Notes: a model not told the origin generated them from the sequence alone. A stretch of DNA of 33,915 nucleotides from Gordonia alkanivorans NBRC 16433 (GCF_000225505.1 NZ_BACI01000113.1:1-33915); one strand, 5' to 3'; numbered from the stretch's first letter, positions 13,923 through 25,830 are shown. Numbers and translations are program-made.

Positions 13923-16394
13923 TCAGCGGAGGCGGGCGCCCACTCGTTCGGCGGCGGCGTCGACCGCGGCCAGCTTCGCGGCGTTGGCCTCGTCCTCCGT
14001 GAGCGTGCGATCACTCGCGCGGAAGCGCAGCGAGAACGTCAGCGACTTGTTGCCGTCGCCGACCTGCTCGCCGGTGAAGACGTCGAACAGGGCAATGTCC
14101 TCGAGCAGCTCACCCGCGCCGTCGCGCAGCGCCGACCGGACGTCGGCGGCCGGCACGTCGGCCGCGACCACCACGTTGACGTCCTGCAGGACGGCCGGGA
14201 ACACCGACACCGCCGGAGCGGGCAGCACCTCGCGGAGCGGCAGGGCGTCGATGTCGATCTCGACCGCGCAGGCACGCTTGGGCAGGTGGGCGCGTTCGAG
14301 CACCGCCGGATGGAGCTCGCCTGCGTAGCCGACCGTGCGTCCGTCGACGGTCAGTCGGGCACAGCGGCCCGGATGCCACGGCCGGTGATCGGCGGCGGAG
14401 AGTTCGACCTCCACTCCCGCAGCACGCGCGATGGTGCGAGCCGCCTCGAAGGCGTCGAGGTAGTCGGCGGCACGTCCCGGACCCCACGGCCCCGCGGGGT
14501 CGCGCAGGCCGGTCAGGATGACGCCGACGTGCAGCGGCTGATGCGGCAGCGAGGCGTCGAGCGCCTCGATGTCCTCATCGGTGGGGCGCTGCGTCACGTC
14601 GAGCGCGGGGACGGGCGCAACGTGGTCACCGGCGATGACGACCTGACCGATGGTGAACAGCGACAGATCGCGCTGACCACGGGCGATGTTGCGCGCGGCC
14701 ATCTCGAGCAGGCCCGGCAACAGCGTCGAGTTGAGTTCGGGCCGGTCCGACTCGAGCGGGTTGAGGACCTTGACGGTGCGGCGGCGCTCGTCATCGGCGG
14801 GCAGGTCCCAGAGGTCGAAGACCCCGGCCGGCATGAACGGGTACGGCAGAACCTCGACATAACCGTCGAGGGCGAGGGTGCGTCCGACGCTGCGACGGCG
14901 CCGCTGCACCGGCGTGAGGCCGGTGCCACCCGGAGCGCGCGGCACGACGGCCGGGATGTCCTCGAGACCTTCGAGCCGCAGCACCTCTTCGACGAGGTCG
15001 GCACGCTGCTTGAGGTCGGGACGCCACGACGGCGGGACGACGTCGAGGGTGTCGGTGCCGGTGACCACGCAACCGACCTCGGTGAGGCGCGCGGCGGTGG
15101 TGCCCGCCGGGTAGCTGATACCCGCGACGCGGTCGGGTTCGTCGGCGGCGATGCTGATCGCCGACGGGAGCGGGGTCGAAACGCGGGCCTCGGACAGCGG
15201 AGAGGAGATGGTGCCGCCGGCGATCTCCACGATCAGCTGCGCGGCGCGATCGGAGGCGACCGCGGTGATCTCCGGGTCGACGATGCGCTCGAACCGCTTG
15301 CTGGCCTCGGAGGTCAGCTTGTGGCGCTTACCGGTGCGGAAGACGCGGACGGGGTCGAAGGTCGCCGACTCCAGCAGAACGGTCGTGGTCTGATCGCCCA
15401 CCTCGGTGGCACCGCCGCCCATGACACCCGCGAGGGCGATGGGACCGCTCTCGTCGGCGATGACGACGTCCTCGGGGTCGAGGACCCGGTCGACCTCGTC
15501 GAGGGTGCGCAGCTTCTCCCCCGGCTTCGCCGAGCGGACGGTGACGGTGCCGGTGATGCGATCGGCGTCGAAGGCGTGCAGCGGCTGACCGAGTTCGATC
15601 ATCACGTAGTTGGTGACGTCGACGATCGCCGAGATCGGCCGGATACCGGCGACCATGAGTCGCTTCTGCATCCACCACGGCGAGATGGCAGCCGGGTCGA
15701 CGCCGCTCATCACGCGCGCGGTGTAGCGGGTGGCACCGGAGCCGTCCTCGATGGCGACGGGCCACGGCGTCCCCTCGCCGGTCACGTCGGCGTCGACCAC
15801 GCCCGGATCCACGAAGGGCACCTCGAAGCTGCTCGCCAGCTCGCGGCCGAGACCGCGGATCGAGAAGGCATATCCGCGGTCGGGGGTGACGTTGACGTCG
15901 ATGGCGGCGTCGTCGAGTCCGAGGACCTCGCGGGCGTCGGCGCCGGGCTCGGCGGTTCCGGGGGCCAGCACCAGGATGCCGCTGTGGTCGTTGCCGATGC
16001 CCAGTTCCGAGACCGAGCAGATCATGCCGTCGGAGACGCGGCCGTAGGTCTTGCGCGAGGCGATCTCGAACGGGCCGGGCAGCACGGCACCGGGCAGTGC
16101 AGCGACGATCAGATCACCCACGGCGAAGTTCCGGGCGCCGCAGACGATGCCGCGCGGCTCGGCCTCACCGACCTCGACGGTGCAGAAGCGGATCGGCTTC
16201 TTGAACTCGGTGAGCTCCTCGATCGTCTCCACGCGACCGATCACCAGCGGTCCGGTGATCTCCGGGAACTTCTCGATGTCCTCGATCTCGAAACCGACGC
16301 GGACGAATCCCGCGTCGATCTCCTCGGTGGTCGCCGACCACTCCGGGTCGCCCGAGCGCAGGACCTCTGTGTACCAGGACTGTGGTGCACGCAC
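13923..16394 (-). CDS. pheT: Phenylalanyl-tRNA synthetase beta subunit
   Basis: Large subunit of the (alpha-beta)2 PheRS, involved in tRNA binding and editing. The 823-residue protein has the normal layout: an N-terminal tRNA-binding OB domain (about 40-150, including GVVCGARNFAVGDLI-like residues), B3/B4 editing and B5 domains, and a C-terminal ferredoxin-fold anticodon-binding domain ending with the TLTEDEANAAK region. It starts at a GTG and lacks an obvious strong ribosome-binding site. It follows pheS by 56 bp. The 3' end is 72 bp upstream of argC, in the same direction. Confidence 0.96.
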   Translation of the reverse strand: MRAPQSWYTEVLRSGDPEWSATTEEIDAGFVRVGFEIEDIEKFPEITGPLVIGRVETIEELTEFKKPIRFCTVEVGEAEPRGIVCGARNFAVGDLIVAALPGAVLPGPFEIASRKTYGRVSDGMICSVSELGIGNDHSGILVLAPGTAEPGADAREVLGLDDAAIDVNVTPDRGYAFSIRGLGRELASSFEVPFVDPGVVDADVTGEGTPWPVAIEDGSGATRYTARVMSGVDPAAISPWWMQKRLMVAGIRPISAIVDVTNYVMIELGQPLHAFDADRITGTVTVRSAKPGEKLRTLDEVDRVLDPEDVVIADESGPIALAGVMGGGATEVGDQTTTVLLESATFDPVRVFRTGKRHKLTSEASKRFERIVDPEITAVASDRAAQLIVEIAGGTISSPLSEARVSTPLPSAISIAADEPDRVAGISYPAGTTAARLTEVGCVVTGTDTLDVVPPSWRPDLKQRADLVEEVLRLEGLEDIPAVVPRAPGGTGLTPVQRRRRSVGRTLALDGYVEVLPYPFMPAGVFDLWDLPADDERRRTVKVLNPLESDRPELNSTLLPGLLEMAARNIARGQRDLSLFTIGQVVIAGDHVAPVPALDVTQRPTDEDIEALDASLPHQPLHVGVILTGLRDPAGPWGPGRAADYLDAFEAARTIARAAGVEVELSAADHRPWHPGRCARLTVDGRTVGYAGELHPAVLERAHLPKRACAVEIDIDALPLREVLPAPAVSVFPAVLQDVNVVVAADVPAADVRSALRDGAGELLEDIALFDVFTGEQVGDGNKSLTFSLRFRASDRTLTEDEANAAKLAAVDAAAERVGARLR

Positions 16395-16450
16395 TGTGTA
16401 TCAACTACTTTCGTCGCGTCGTGGAAGTCTGAGGATGCGTGCCGGGCCGC

Positions 16451-19038
<2,588 letters not shown>

Positions 19039-19120
19039 TCATCGAGTCTCGCCAGGAGCGTCCCGCCGGGCCTGAGCAGAATTACTCGGTCGGGGGCGGC
19101 AATCCCCGCAGCACTCGCGT

Positions 19121-19134
19121 GTGGCACATGTCAC
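19121..19134. promoter_or_regulatory. CRP/GlxR-like operator between divergent acyltransferase and hydrolase genes
   Basis: GTGGCACATGTCAC differs by one base from the site at 5093-5106 and matches TGTGA-N6-TCACA except at two positions. It is 53 bp before the hydrolase ATG and 83 bp before the acyltransferase ATG, so it could serve either gene. Confidence 0.45.
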
Positions 19135-19186
19135 GGGCCGCCGGAAAGCTGTCCGGTTGCCCACGCGCACGGGTAGAGACGGAGAG

Positions 19187-20053
19187 ATGAAGCCCTCCAG
19201 CATCACCCAGTTGCGCGGCGACGGTATCCGGCTCGCCGCCGACATCTGGGAACCCTCCGGCCCGCCGACCGGCACCGCACTGCTGCTGCACGGAGGTGGA
19301 CAGACCCGGCACTCGTGGCAGCGGACCGGTGCCCGCCTCGCCGAGCACGGCTGGCGCGCTCTGACCATCGACGCCCGCGGCCACGGCGACAGCGAATGGC
19401 CCGACGACGCCGACTACAGCAACGGTGCGCACGCCCGCGACCTGCGGCAGATCGTCGACGACCTGGGTGAACCGCCGGTACTGATCGGTGCCTCGATGGG
19501 CGGGCTGGCGTCCCTGCACGCTGCGGGTCACGCCCCGTCCATCGCACGGGCGCTGGTCCTCGTCGACATCACGCCCACCGCCGAACCCGAGGGGATCGCC
19601 AAGATCACCGGCTTCATGCGCGACGGACTCACCGGCTTCGACAGTCTCCAGGACGCCCTCGACGCCGTCGTCGCCTACAACCCGCACCGGAGTCGCCCGC
19701 CCCGGATCGAGGGGCTCCGCAAGAACCTCCGCGAGCGCGACGGCCGCTGGTACTGGCATTGGGACCCGCGAATGCTCGCGCCGCGCGACCACATGGAGCG
19801 GACGGCCGCCGAACGCGAGGAACGTGCACGGGAGGCCGCTCGGGCGGTGCGGGTGCCGACCCTGCTCATCCGGGGCAAACAGTCCGACGTCGTCAGCGAC
19901 GAGGGCGCACGGGAACTCCTCGAACTGATCCCCGGTGCCCGCTACATCGACGTCACCGGCGCCGGCCACATGGTCAGCGGTGATGACAACGACGTCCTGA
20001 GTAGCGGTCTGATCGAGTTCCTCGACGATCTCGTGAGCACCGAATCCCGCTGA
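19187..20053 (+). CDS. Alpha/beta-fold hydrolase
   Basis: A 288-residue cytoplasmic serine hydrolase of the epoxide-hydrolase/esterase-like superfamily. The full catalytic set is visible: oxyanion segment HGGG (35-38), nucleophile Ser103 in GASMGG, acid Asp234 in GKQSDVVSDE and His261 in GAGHMV. A cap insertion is suggested around residues 130-215. I start at the ATG giving MKPSSITQ, preceded by GGAGAG; the frame runs 22 codons further upstream but that part overlaps the CRP-like site and looks non-coding. Substrate unknown. It is divergent from an acyltransferase and convergent with tex, with a shared terminator behind it. Confidence 0.88.
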   Translation: MKPSSITQLRGDGIRLAADIWEPSGPPTGTALLLHGGGQTRHSWQRTGARLAEHGWRALTIDARGHGDSEWPDDADYSNGAHARDLRQIVDDLGEPPVLIGASMGGLASLHAAGHAPSIARALVLVDITPTAEPEGIAKITGFMRDGLTGFDSLQDALDAVVAYNPHRSRPPRIEGLRKNLRERDGRWYWHWDPRMLAPRDHMERTAAEREERAREAARAVRVPTLLIRGKQSDVVSDEGARELLELIPGARYIDVTGAGHMVSGDDNDVLSSGLIEFLDDLVSTESR

Positions 20054-20059
20054 AACGCA

Positions 20060-20090
20060 ACGGTCCCGGCACGCGAAGCGCCGGGACCGT
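20060..20090. terminator. Hairpin terminator between convergent hydrolase and tex genes
   Basis: ACGGTCCCGGC and GCCGGGACCGT form a perfect 11-bp stem with a 9-nt loop, 6 bp after the hydrolase stop and 11 bp from the tex stop. There is no U-run on either side, as is common in high-GC actinobacteria. By position it should act in both directions. Confidence 0.7.
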
Positions 20091-20101
20091 CGACGTGAGA
20101 A

Positions 20102-22603
20102 CTACTTGCCGAAGCCGGCGCGCTTGAGCGCGTCGGCCATCGCACCGCTCGGCGCCGGCCGGCGGTCGTTGCGGTTGTTGCCGCCGCCGCGGTTGCCCTG
20201 GTTGCCGCGACCGCCCTGGCCGCCCTGGCCACCCTGGCCGCCACGCTGCTCGTTGCGGCGCTGACCGCCACCTCGATTACCGCCGTTGTCGCTGCGCGGC
20301 GCACGAGTGCCGCCCTTGCCGCCGGCGTTGCCGGTCCCCGGCTCGTCGTCGAGGCGAAGCGACAGTCCGATTCGCTTGCGTTCGACGTCGACGTCCATGA
20401 CCTTCACCTTCACTATGTCGCCGGACTTCACGACCTCGTGCGGGTCGGACACGAAGCGGTGGGCCATCGCCGACACATGGACCAGGCCGTCCTGGTGGAC
20501 GCCCACGTCGACGAAGGCGCCGAAGGCCGCCACGTTGGTGACCTGACCTTCCAGCACCATGCCGGGCGTGAGGTCGGAGACCTTCTCGATCCCGGCGGCG
20601 AAGGTCGCCGTCTTGAACTCGGGGCGCGGGTCGCGACCCGGCTTGTCGAGCTCGGCGATGATGTCGATGACGGTCGGACGACCGAAGGTCTCGTCGACGA
20701 AGTCGTCGGGACGCAGCTTGGTGAGGGTGGCGGTGTCACCGATCAGCGAGCGGACGTCGGCGCCGACCTTGTCGAGAATGCGGGTGACGACCGGGTAGGC
20801 CTCCGGGTGCACGCTGGACGCGTCGAGCGGGTTGTCGCCGTCGGTGATCCGGAGGAAGCCGGCACACTGCTCGAACGCCTTGGGCCCGAGGCGCGGCACA
20901 TCGGTGATCTGCTTGCGGCTGCGGAAGGCCCCGTTCGAGTCACGGTGCGCGACAATGGATTCCGCAAGTCCGGCGGTGATTCCGGAGACGCGGGAAAGCA
21001 GCGGCACCGATGCGGTGTTCACGTCCACACCCACCGCGTTCACCGCATCCTCGACCACGGCGCCGAGCGACCGGGCGAGCAGCGTCTCGGAGACGTCGTG
21101 CTGGTACTGGCCGACGCCGATCGACTTGGGATCGATCTTCACCAGTTCCGCGAGCGGGTCCTGCAGGCGGCGGGCGATCGATACCGCACCGCGGATCGAC
21201 ACGTCGAGGTCGGGCAGTTCCTTCGACGCGTATGCCGACGCCGAGTACACCGAGGCGCCCGCCTCGGACACGACGACGCTGGTCGGCGGCTTCTTGCCGG
21301 AGTCCTTGATGGCCGCGATCAGCTCGCCGGCGAGCGCATCGGTCTCGCGGGATGCGGTGCCGTTGCCGATCGCGATGAGGTCGACGCCGTGCTTCTGGAC
21401 GAGCGCTCCCAGCACCGCGAGCGCGCCGGCCTTGTCGCGGCGTGGCTCGTGCGGGTAGATGGTGGCGGTGTCGACGACCTTGCCGGTCTCGTTGACCACG
21501 GCGACCTTCACACCGGTCCGCAGGCCGGGGTCGAGTCCCATCGTGGTGCGGGCACCGGCGGGTGCGGCCAGGAGGAGGTCCTTGAGGTTGGTCGCGAAGA
21601 CCGCCACCGCGTCGGCCTCGGCGGCCTGACGCAACCGCATCCGGACGTCGAGGGAGAGTCCGACGAACAGCTTGGTGCGCCACGCCCAACGCACGGTGTC
21701 GGCGAGCCAGCGGTCGGCGGGACGACCCTGATCGGGGATCCCGAACCGGGCGGCGATGCGCTGCTCGTAGGGGCCGGGTCCGGCCGGGCGGTCGGCCGCC
21801 TCCGGATCGGCGTCGAGGGTCACCGTCAGGATCTCCTCGCGTTCACCGCGCAGCACGGCGAGCACCCGGTGCGACGGGATCGAGGTGAAGGGCTCGGAGA
21901 AGTCGAAGTAGTCGGCGAACTTGGTGCCGGCCGACTCCTTGCCCTCACGGACGGCGGTCCGCAGCACGCCGGTCTGCCACATCAGTTCACGCAGTTCACC
22001 GACCAGGTCGGCATCCTCGGCGAACCGCTCGACGGCGATCGCGCGGGCGCCGTCGAGCTGTTCGGCGGTGAAGGTCGACGGATCGGTGGGCGGATCCGAC
22101 AGCAGCGCGTCGGCCACCGGCTCGTGCCCGGCCTCGCGGGCGATCTGGGCCTTGGTGCGGCGCTTGGGCTTGTACGGCAGGTAGATGTCCTCGAGGCGGG
22201 CCTTGGTGTCGGCCGCGAGGATTCGTGCGTCGAGTTCGGCGTCGAGCTTGCCCTGTGCGGCGATCGACTCGCGGACCGACTGACGCCGGGCCTCGAGGTC
22301 GCGCAGGTATCCGAGACGCTCGTCGAGGGTGCGCAGTTGGGTGTCGTCGAGACCGCCGGTGACCTCTTTGCGGTACCGGGCGACGAACGGGACGGTCGAC
22401 CCGCCGTCGAGTAGTTCGATCGCGGCCCGGACCTGTCCGACGCCGACGCCGAGTTCGGTGGCGATCGCCGACGCGATGCGGGCGTTCACGACCGCGGGGT
22501 CGGGGGTGGGCACCGTCTGCGGGGTCGCGGCATCCGATGGGGCGGGGACTGCGGGAGCGGACTCGGGCTGGGGCACGGACGCGGGTGACACGGTTTCTGA
22601 CAC
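20102..22603 (-). CDS. tex: Tex family RNA-binding transcriptional accessory protein
   Basis: Nucleic-acid-binding protein of the Tex/Spt6 family. The 833-residue protein has the N-terminal Tex domain, the YqgF/RNase H-like domain (TTMGLDPGLRTGVKVAVV), a helix-hairpin-helix region (ITAGLAESIVAHRDSNGAF), and a C-terminal S1 domain (GQVTNVAAFGAFVDVGVHQD). Unlike the E. coli-type protein it continues into a tail of about 70 residues rich in Gly, Arg, Asn and Gln with RGG/GGQ repeats, and ends in a short helix ADALKRAGF. I chose the GTG giving (M)SETVSPASV, with AGGG upstream; the frame is open 23 codons further. It lies 34 bp after the methyltransferase gene and is probably the last gene of the infC operon. 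Confidence 0.93.
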   Translation of the reverse strand: MSETVSPASVPQPESAPAVPAPSDAATPQTVPTPDPAVVNARIASAIATELGVGVGQVRAAIELLDGGSTVPFVARYRKEVTGGLDDTQLRTLDERLGYLRDLEARRQSVRESIAAQGKLDAELDARILAADTKARLEDIYLPYKPKRRTKAQIAREAGHEPVADALLSDPPTDPSTFTAEQLDGARAIAVERFAEDADLVGELRELMWQTGVLRTAVREGKESAGTKFADYFDFSEPFTSIPSHRVLAVLRGEREEILTVTLDADPEAADRPAGPGPYEQRIAARFGIPDQGRPADRWLADTVRWAWRTKLFVGLSLDVRMRLRQAAEADAVAVFATNLKDLLLAAPAGARTTMGLDPGLRTGVKVAVVNETGKVVDTATIYPHEPRRDKAGALAVLGALVQKHGVDLIAIGNGTASRETDALAGELIAAIKDSGKKPPTSVVVSEAGASVYSASAYASKELPDLDVSIRGAVSIARRLQDPLAELVKIDPKSIGVGQYQHDVSETLLARSLGAVVEDAVNAVGVDVNTASVPLLSRVSGITAGLAESIVAHRDSNGAFRSRKQITDVPRLGPKAFEQCAGFLRITDGDNPLDASSVHPEAYPVVTRILDKVGADVRSLIGDTATLTKLRPDDFVDETFGRPTVIDIIAELDKPGRDPRPEFKTATFAAGIEKVSDLTPGMVLEGQVTNVAAFGAFVDVGVHQDGLVHVSAMAHRFVSDPHEVVKSGDIVKVKVMDVDVERKRIGLSLRLDDEPGTGNAGGKGGTRAPRSDNGGNRGGGQRRNEQRGGQGGQGGQGGRGNQGNRGGGNNRNDRRPAPSGAMADALKRAGFGK

Positions 22604-22637
22604 GATCGCCGACCCTACCGGCCGCCTCGGACAGCTG

Positions 22638-23447
22638 TCAGCCGCGACCCACCGCATTGTGGACACGCGCACTCTCGTACAGACAGATCGCTGCCGCGGC
22701 GGCGACGTTGAGACTCTCCGCGCGACCGCGGATGGGGATGGACACCCGGTGGTCGGCGGCCGCCTGGATGTCGGCGGACAGGCCGTGGGCCTCGTTACCG
22801 AAGAGCCAGCCGACCCGGCCGGACAGCACCTCGGCGGCGTGATCGAGGTTCACCTCGCCGTCGGCGGCCGTCGCGAGCAGCGAGATGCCGGCGCCGGCGA
22901 TGGCGTCGAGACCCTCGGTCAGGGCGCGCTGACGCACCACCGGCACGGTGAACACGCTCCCGGCGCTCGCGCGGACGCACTTGCCGTTGTGGGGATCGAC
23001 GGCGTCACCGAGCAGCACCACCGCATCGGCGCCCATCGCGTCGGCGCATCGGATGAGGGTTCCGGCGTTGCCGGGTTCCCGCGGTTCGACGGCGATCGCG
23101 AGGAGCCGCGGCTCGTCGGCGAGGACGGCCTCGAGCGGCACGTCGAGGAGCGGGCAGACAGCGAAGATCCCGGGCGGGGTCGAGGTCTCCGCGAGCTTCG
23201 ACGCCGCACGGGCGGAGATCACGAGAACCGGGACGCCGGCCGCCTCGGCGGCGGCAGTGATCCCCTGATGCCGGAGCTGGTCCTCGTCGGCGACCAGCAC
23301 CACCTCGGCGCGGTCGACCGCGAGAGCCGAGGACACCGAGTTGGCCCCCTCGGCGAGGAAACGCCCCTGCTCACGCCGCTCGGCAGCGCGATGGAGCTTC
23401 GCATACGACACGACCCGCGAGGATCGCTCGGACAGGATCTCCGTCAT
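22638..23447 (-). CDS. TrmH/SpoU-family RNA 2'-O-methyltransferase
   Basis: A 269-residue SPOUT methyltransferase. The three family motifs are present: motif 1 EPREPGNAGTLIR, motif 2 GWLFGNEAHGLS, and motif 3 IPIRGRAESLNVAAAAAICLYE, which form the trefoil-knot SAM site. An N-terminal substrate-binding domain of the TsnR/RlmB kind precedes it (RFLAEGANSVSSAL). Its position after rplT, as with tsnR in M. tuberculosis, and its type suggest 23S rRNA as the target, but the site cannot be told from sequence. The ATG is 47 bp after rplT. Confidence 0.92.
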   Translation of the reverse strand: MTEILSERSSRVVSYAKLHRAAERREQGRFLAEGANSVSSALAVDRAEVVLVADEDQLRHQGITAAAEAAGVPVLVISARAASKLAETSTPPGIFAVCPLLDVPLEAVLADEPRLLAIAVEPREPGNAGTLIRCADAMGADAVVLLGDAVDPHNGKCVRASAGSVFTVPVVRQRALTEGLDAIAGAGISLLATAADGEVNLDHAAEVLSGRVGWLFGNEAHGLSADIQAAADHRVSIPIRGRAESLNVAAAAAICLYESARVHNAVGRG

Positions 23448-23494
23448 CGGATCATCCCTCGGGCGACTCGCGGGTCGTGTGTGGTGTGGCGCAA

Positions 23495-23875
23495 TCAGGC
23501 AGCCGGGGCGTTGACGTCGGCCGGCAGGGCCTTGCGGGCGACCTCGACCAGGCCGGTGAAGGCCTCGGGATCGGTCACCGCGATGTCGGCGAGCACCTTG
23601 CGGTCAACCTCGACACCAGCGGCCTTGAGGCCTTGGATGAAGCGGTTGTAGGTGATGTCGTTGGCGCGGGCCGCAGCGTTGATACGCGCGATCCACAGCT
23701 TCCGGAACTCACCCTTGCGGGCGCGACGGTCCCGGTAGGCATAGGTCATCGAGTGGAGCTGCTGCTCCTTGGCCTTGCGGTAGAGGCGCGACCGCTGGCC
23801 GCGGTAGCCCTTCGAGGCCTCGAGGGTGGACCGACGCTTCTTCTGGGCGTTCACTGCCCTTTTCACGCGTGCCAT
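23495..23875 (-). CDS. rplT: 50S ribosomal protein L20
   Basis: Early-assembling large-subunit protein that binds 23S rRNA. The 126-residue sequence is typical: the basic N-terminal helix [20 protein letters not shown] followed by [17 protein letters not shown], and the globular part with [19 protein letters not shown]. An AAGGAT ribosome-binding site precedes the ATG. In other bacteria L20 represses its own operon at the mRNA level. Confidence 0.97.
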   Translation of the reverse strand: MARVKRAVNAQKKRRSTLEASKGYRGQRSRLYRKAKEQQLHSMTYAYRDRRARKGEFRKLWIARINAAARANDITYNRFIQGLKAAGVEVDRKVLADIAVTDPEAFTGLVEVARKALPADVNAPAA

Positions 23876-23918
23876 GTGTTAAATCCTTTTGCTTGTCAGA
23901 GGTCAGGGTTCGCGCGCG

Positions 23919-24113
23919 TCAGATGTTCAGCAGGCGCTTGATGCGAGGGGCGTCGTTCTCGCTGACGACGGTGGTGCCGTCGAGACGACGGGTGCGCTTG
24001 GAGGGCTTGTGCTCCAGCAGGTGGCGGCGGTTGGCCTTCTGACGGACGATCTTGCCGCTGCCGGTCACCTTGAATCGCTTCGCGGTGCCCTTGTGGGTCT
24101 TGCTCTTAGGCAT
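23919..24113 (-). CDS. rpmI: 50S ribosomal protein L35
   Basis: A 64-residue, very basic large-subunit protein beginning [20 protein letters not shown] and containing the family's [14 protein letters not shown] segment. The gene sits between infC and rplT in the conserved infC-rpmI-rplT order. A GAAGGAAAG ribosome-binding site precedes the ATG, and a 24-bp palindrome lies about 30 nt upstream. Confidence 0.97.
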   Translation of the reverse strand: MPKSKTHKGTAKRFKVTGSGKIVRQKANRRHLLEHKPSKRTRRLDGTTVVSENDAPRIKRLLNI

Positions 24114-24142
24114 GTCTTTCCTTCTGTCGGGCGAACTCCGGC

Positions 24143-24166
24143 AGCCGAACCTGATCAGGTCCGGCT
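24143..24166. promoter_or_regulatory. 24-bp palindrome in the infC-rpmI gap
   Basis: The arms AGCCGAACCTGA and TCAGGTCCGGCT are reverse complements apart from one base pair that remains a G-U in RNA. It is 30 nt upstream of the rpmI start. It could be an RNA structure controlling rpmI/rplT translation (L20-type feedback) or a protein-binding site. The function is inferred from position only. Confidence 0.5.
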
Positions 24167-24233
24167 GGCATCCGGGTTCACGTCTCGTGATCTCGGCCGG
24201 GACGGGGCCTTCGCCCGCGTCCGGCCGAACGGC

Positions 24234-24818
<585 letters not shown>

Positions 24819-25151
24819 GGGGCCTCCTAGTTCAATCCTGCAGTGGTAACCGTCGCGTCGTGGCGAGGGTCGTGTGCAGGAGAACGAGCGCAAACCTCAG
24901 CAAACGAGCCCCGGGACAATGTCCGCGGGGCTCCGATACCGACCGATTCTCTTCACTGCACCCCGGGGGCACAGCGCGGCCGATCTTCCCAGTCGCATCA
25001 CCAGGATGCGATCTGCGACGATCGGCGTGAACCGGACCGTGCGACTGCGGCGAACTCGCCAGGCGAGGACTCGCGTCGAACGGTGGGAGCGGAACTCCAC
25101 TTACGACCCCGGCGCATACCAGGGCGGTCGTGCTATGGGAGTCTAACAGCC
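24819..25151. promoter_or_regulatory. Divergent regulatory region between infC and the DUF1844 gene
   Basis: This 333-bp stretch contains the infC leader (minus) and the promoter region of the DUF1844 gene (plus). The clearest structure is a strong hairpin at 24906-24933. I see no clean promoter hexamers in either direction and no coding sequence that I can support. Confidence 0.5.
24906..24933 (-). other. Strong hairpin in the infC leader
   Basis: GAGCCCC (24906-24912) pairs with GGGGCTC (24927-24933), and inside it GGAC (24914-24917) pairs with GTCC (24921-24924). It starts 88 nt upstream of the infC start on the minus strand. Only a short T-run follows, so it is a weak candidate for an intrinsic attenuator; a ribosomal-protein leader structure is an alternative. 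Confidence 0.45.
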
Positions 25152-25577
25152 ATGGCCGAGAACCCCAATTCGTCACCAGCACCGACACCCCAGGAGGGTG
25201 CGACGGGCAGTGGCGCCGACATCGATGATGCGGCACGCACTGACTTCGACAACGTCCGTGACCTGGGAGATATTCCGGCCATCGAGGTCATCACCCGGTC
25301 GATCGTGATGCTCATGAGTGCCGCCGCCGAGAAGTTGGGCCTGGCCGAGGGCACCCCGGAGGACCGGATCGACCTGCCCGAGGCCCGTACCCTCATCACC
25401 GCCCTGGCCGGCCTCGTCGATGCGTCGAAGGCCGACCTCGGCATCCATGCCGCCCCGATCCGCGACGGCCTCAAGGGCCTGCAGCTCGCCTTCCGTGAGG
25501 CCAGCGCATACCCGGACGAGCCCGGCGAAGGACCCGGCGAGAAGTACACCGGCCCGGTGAGGGCCCCGAAGAAGTAG
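25152..25577 (+). CDS. DUF1844 domain protein
   Basis: A 141-residue, acidic, soluble protein. After a disordered Ser/Pro/Thr-rich N-terminus (about 45 residues) comes the DUF1844-type helical core: IPAIEVITRSIVMLMSAAAE, KLGLAEG, and EARTLITALAGLVDASKADL. The C-terminus is Gly/Pro/Lys-rich. The family's function is unknown; in actinobacteria it often lies divergent from infC, as here. I start at the ATG giving MAENPNSS; the open frame extends 103 codons upstream through the infC leader but that part is not protein-like. Confidence 0.85.
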   Translation: MAENPNSSPAPTPQEGATGSGADIDDAARTDFDNVRDLGDIPAIEVITRSIVMLMSAAAEKLGLAEGTPEDRIDLPEARTLITALAGLVDASKADLGIHAAPIRDGLKGLQLAFREASAYPDEPGEGPGEKYTGPVRAPKK

Positions 25578-25591
25578 GCGGACCTCGATAC

Positions 25592-25774
25592 GCGGCGTCC
25601 TCGCTTCGCTCGGTCGTCGCTACTCGGCCGGCAGGGTTCTGCTGAACGAATCTGCTGCGGCGTCCTCGCTTCGCTCGGTCGTCCCTACTCGGCCGGCGGG
25701 GTTCTGCTGAACGAATCTGCTGCGGCGTCCTCGCTTCGCTCGGTCGTCCCTACTCGGCCGGCGGGGTTCTGCTG
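25592..25774. repeat. Tandem array of a 65-bp repeat (2.8 copies)
   Basis: Copies start at 25592, 25657 and 25722. Each begins GCGGCGTCCTCGCTTCGCTC, contains CTACTCGGCCGGC and ends GAACGAATCTGCT; the third copy is cut short at 25774. Copies differ by only one or two bases (TCGTCGC versus TCGTCCC; GCAGGG versus GCGGGG), so the duplication looks recent. Confidence 0.92.
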
Positions 25775-25817
25775 GTTGAGCAGGCGAGGAGCGTAGCGAC
25801 GAGCCGTGTCGAAACCA
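25773..25817. repeat. Long copy of the TGGTTGAG...TCGAAACCA palindromic repeat
   Basis: It begins TGGTTGAGCAGGCGAGGAGC and ends GTGTCGAAACCA, with imperfect dyad symmetry (outer arms TGGTT/AACCA). It is a longer relative of the 20-bp element inside argC (13829-13848). Sequences of this kind are abundant in Gordonia and related genomes. It directly abuts the next gene's putative promoter. Confidence 0.7.
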
Positions 25818-25830
25818 CTAACCTGGACTC

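Larger units (their letters stand above)
25578..25830. repeat. Repeat-filled intergenic region
   Basis: This 253-bp gap consists almost entirely of dispersed-type repeats: a preceding GACCTCGATACGC segment, 2.8 tandem copies of a 65-bp unit (25592-25774), then a 45-bp imperfect palindrome (25773-25817). It ends with the -10-like TAACCT before the next gene. Confidence 0.85.
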
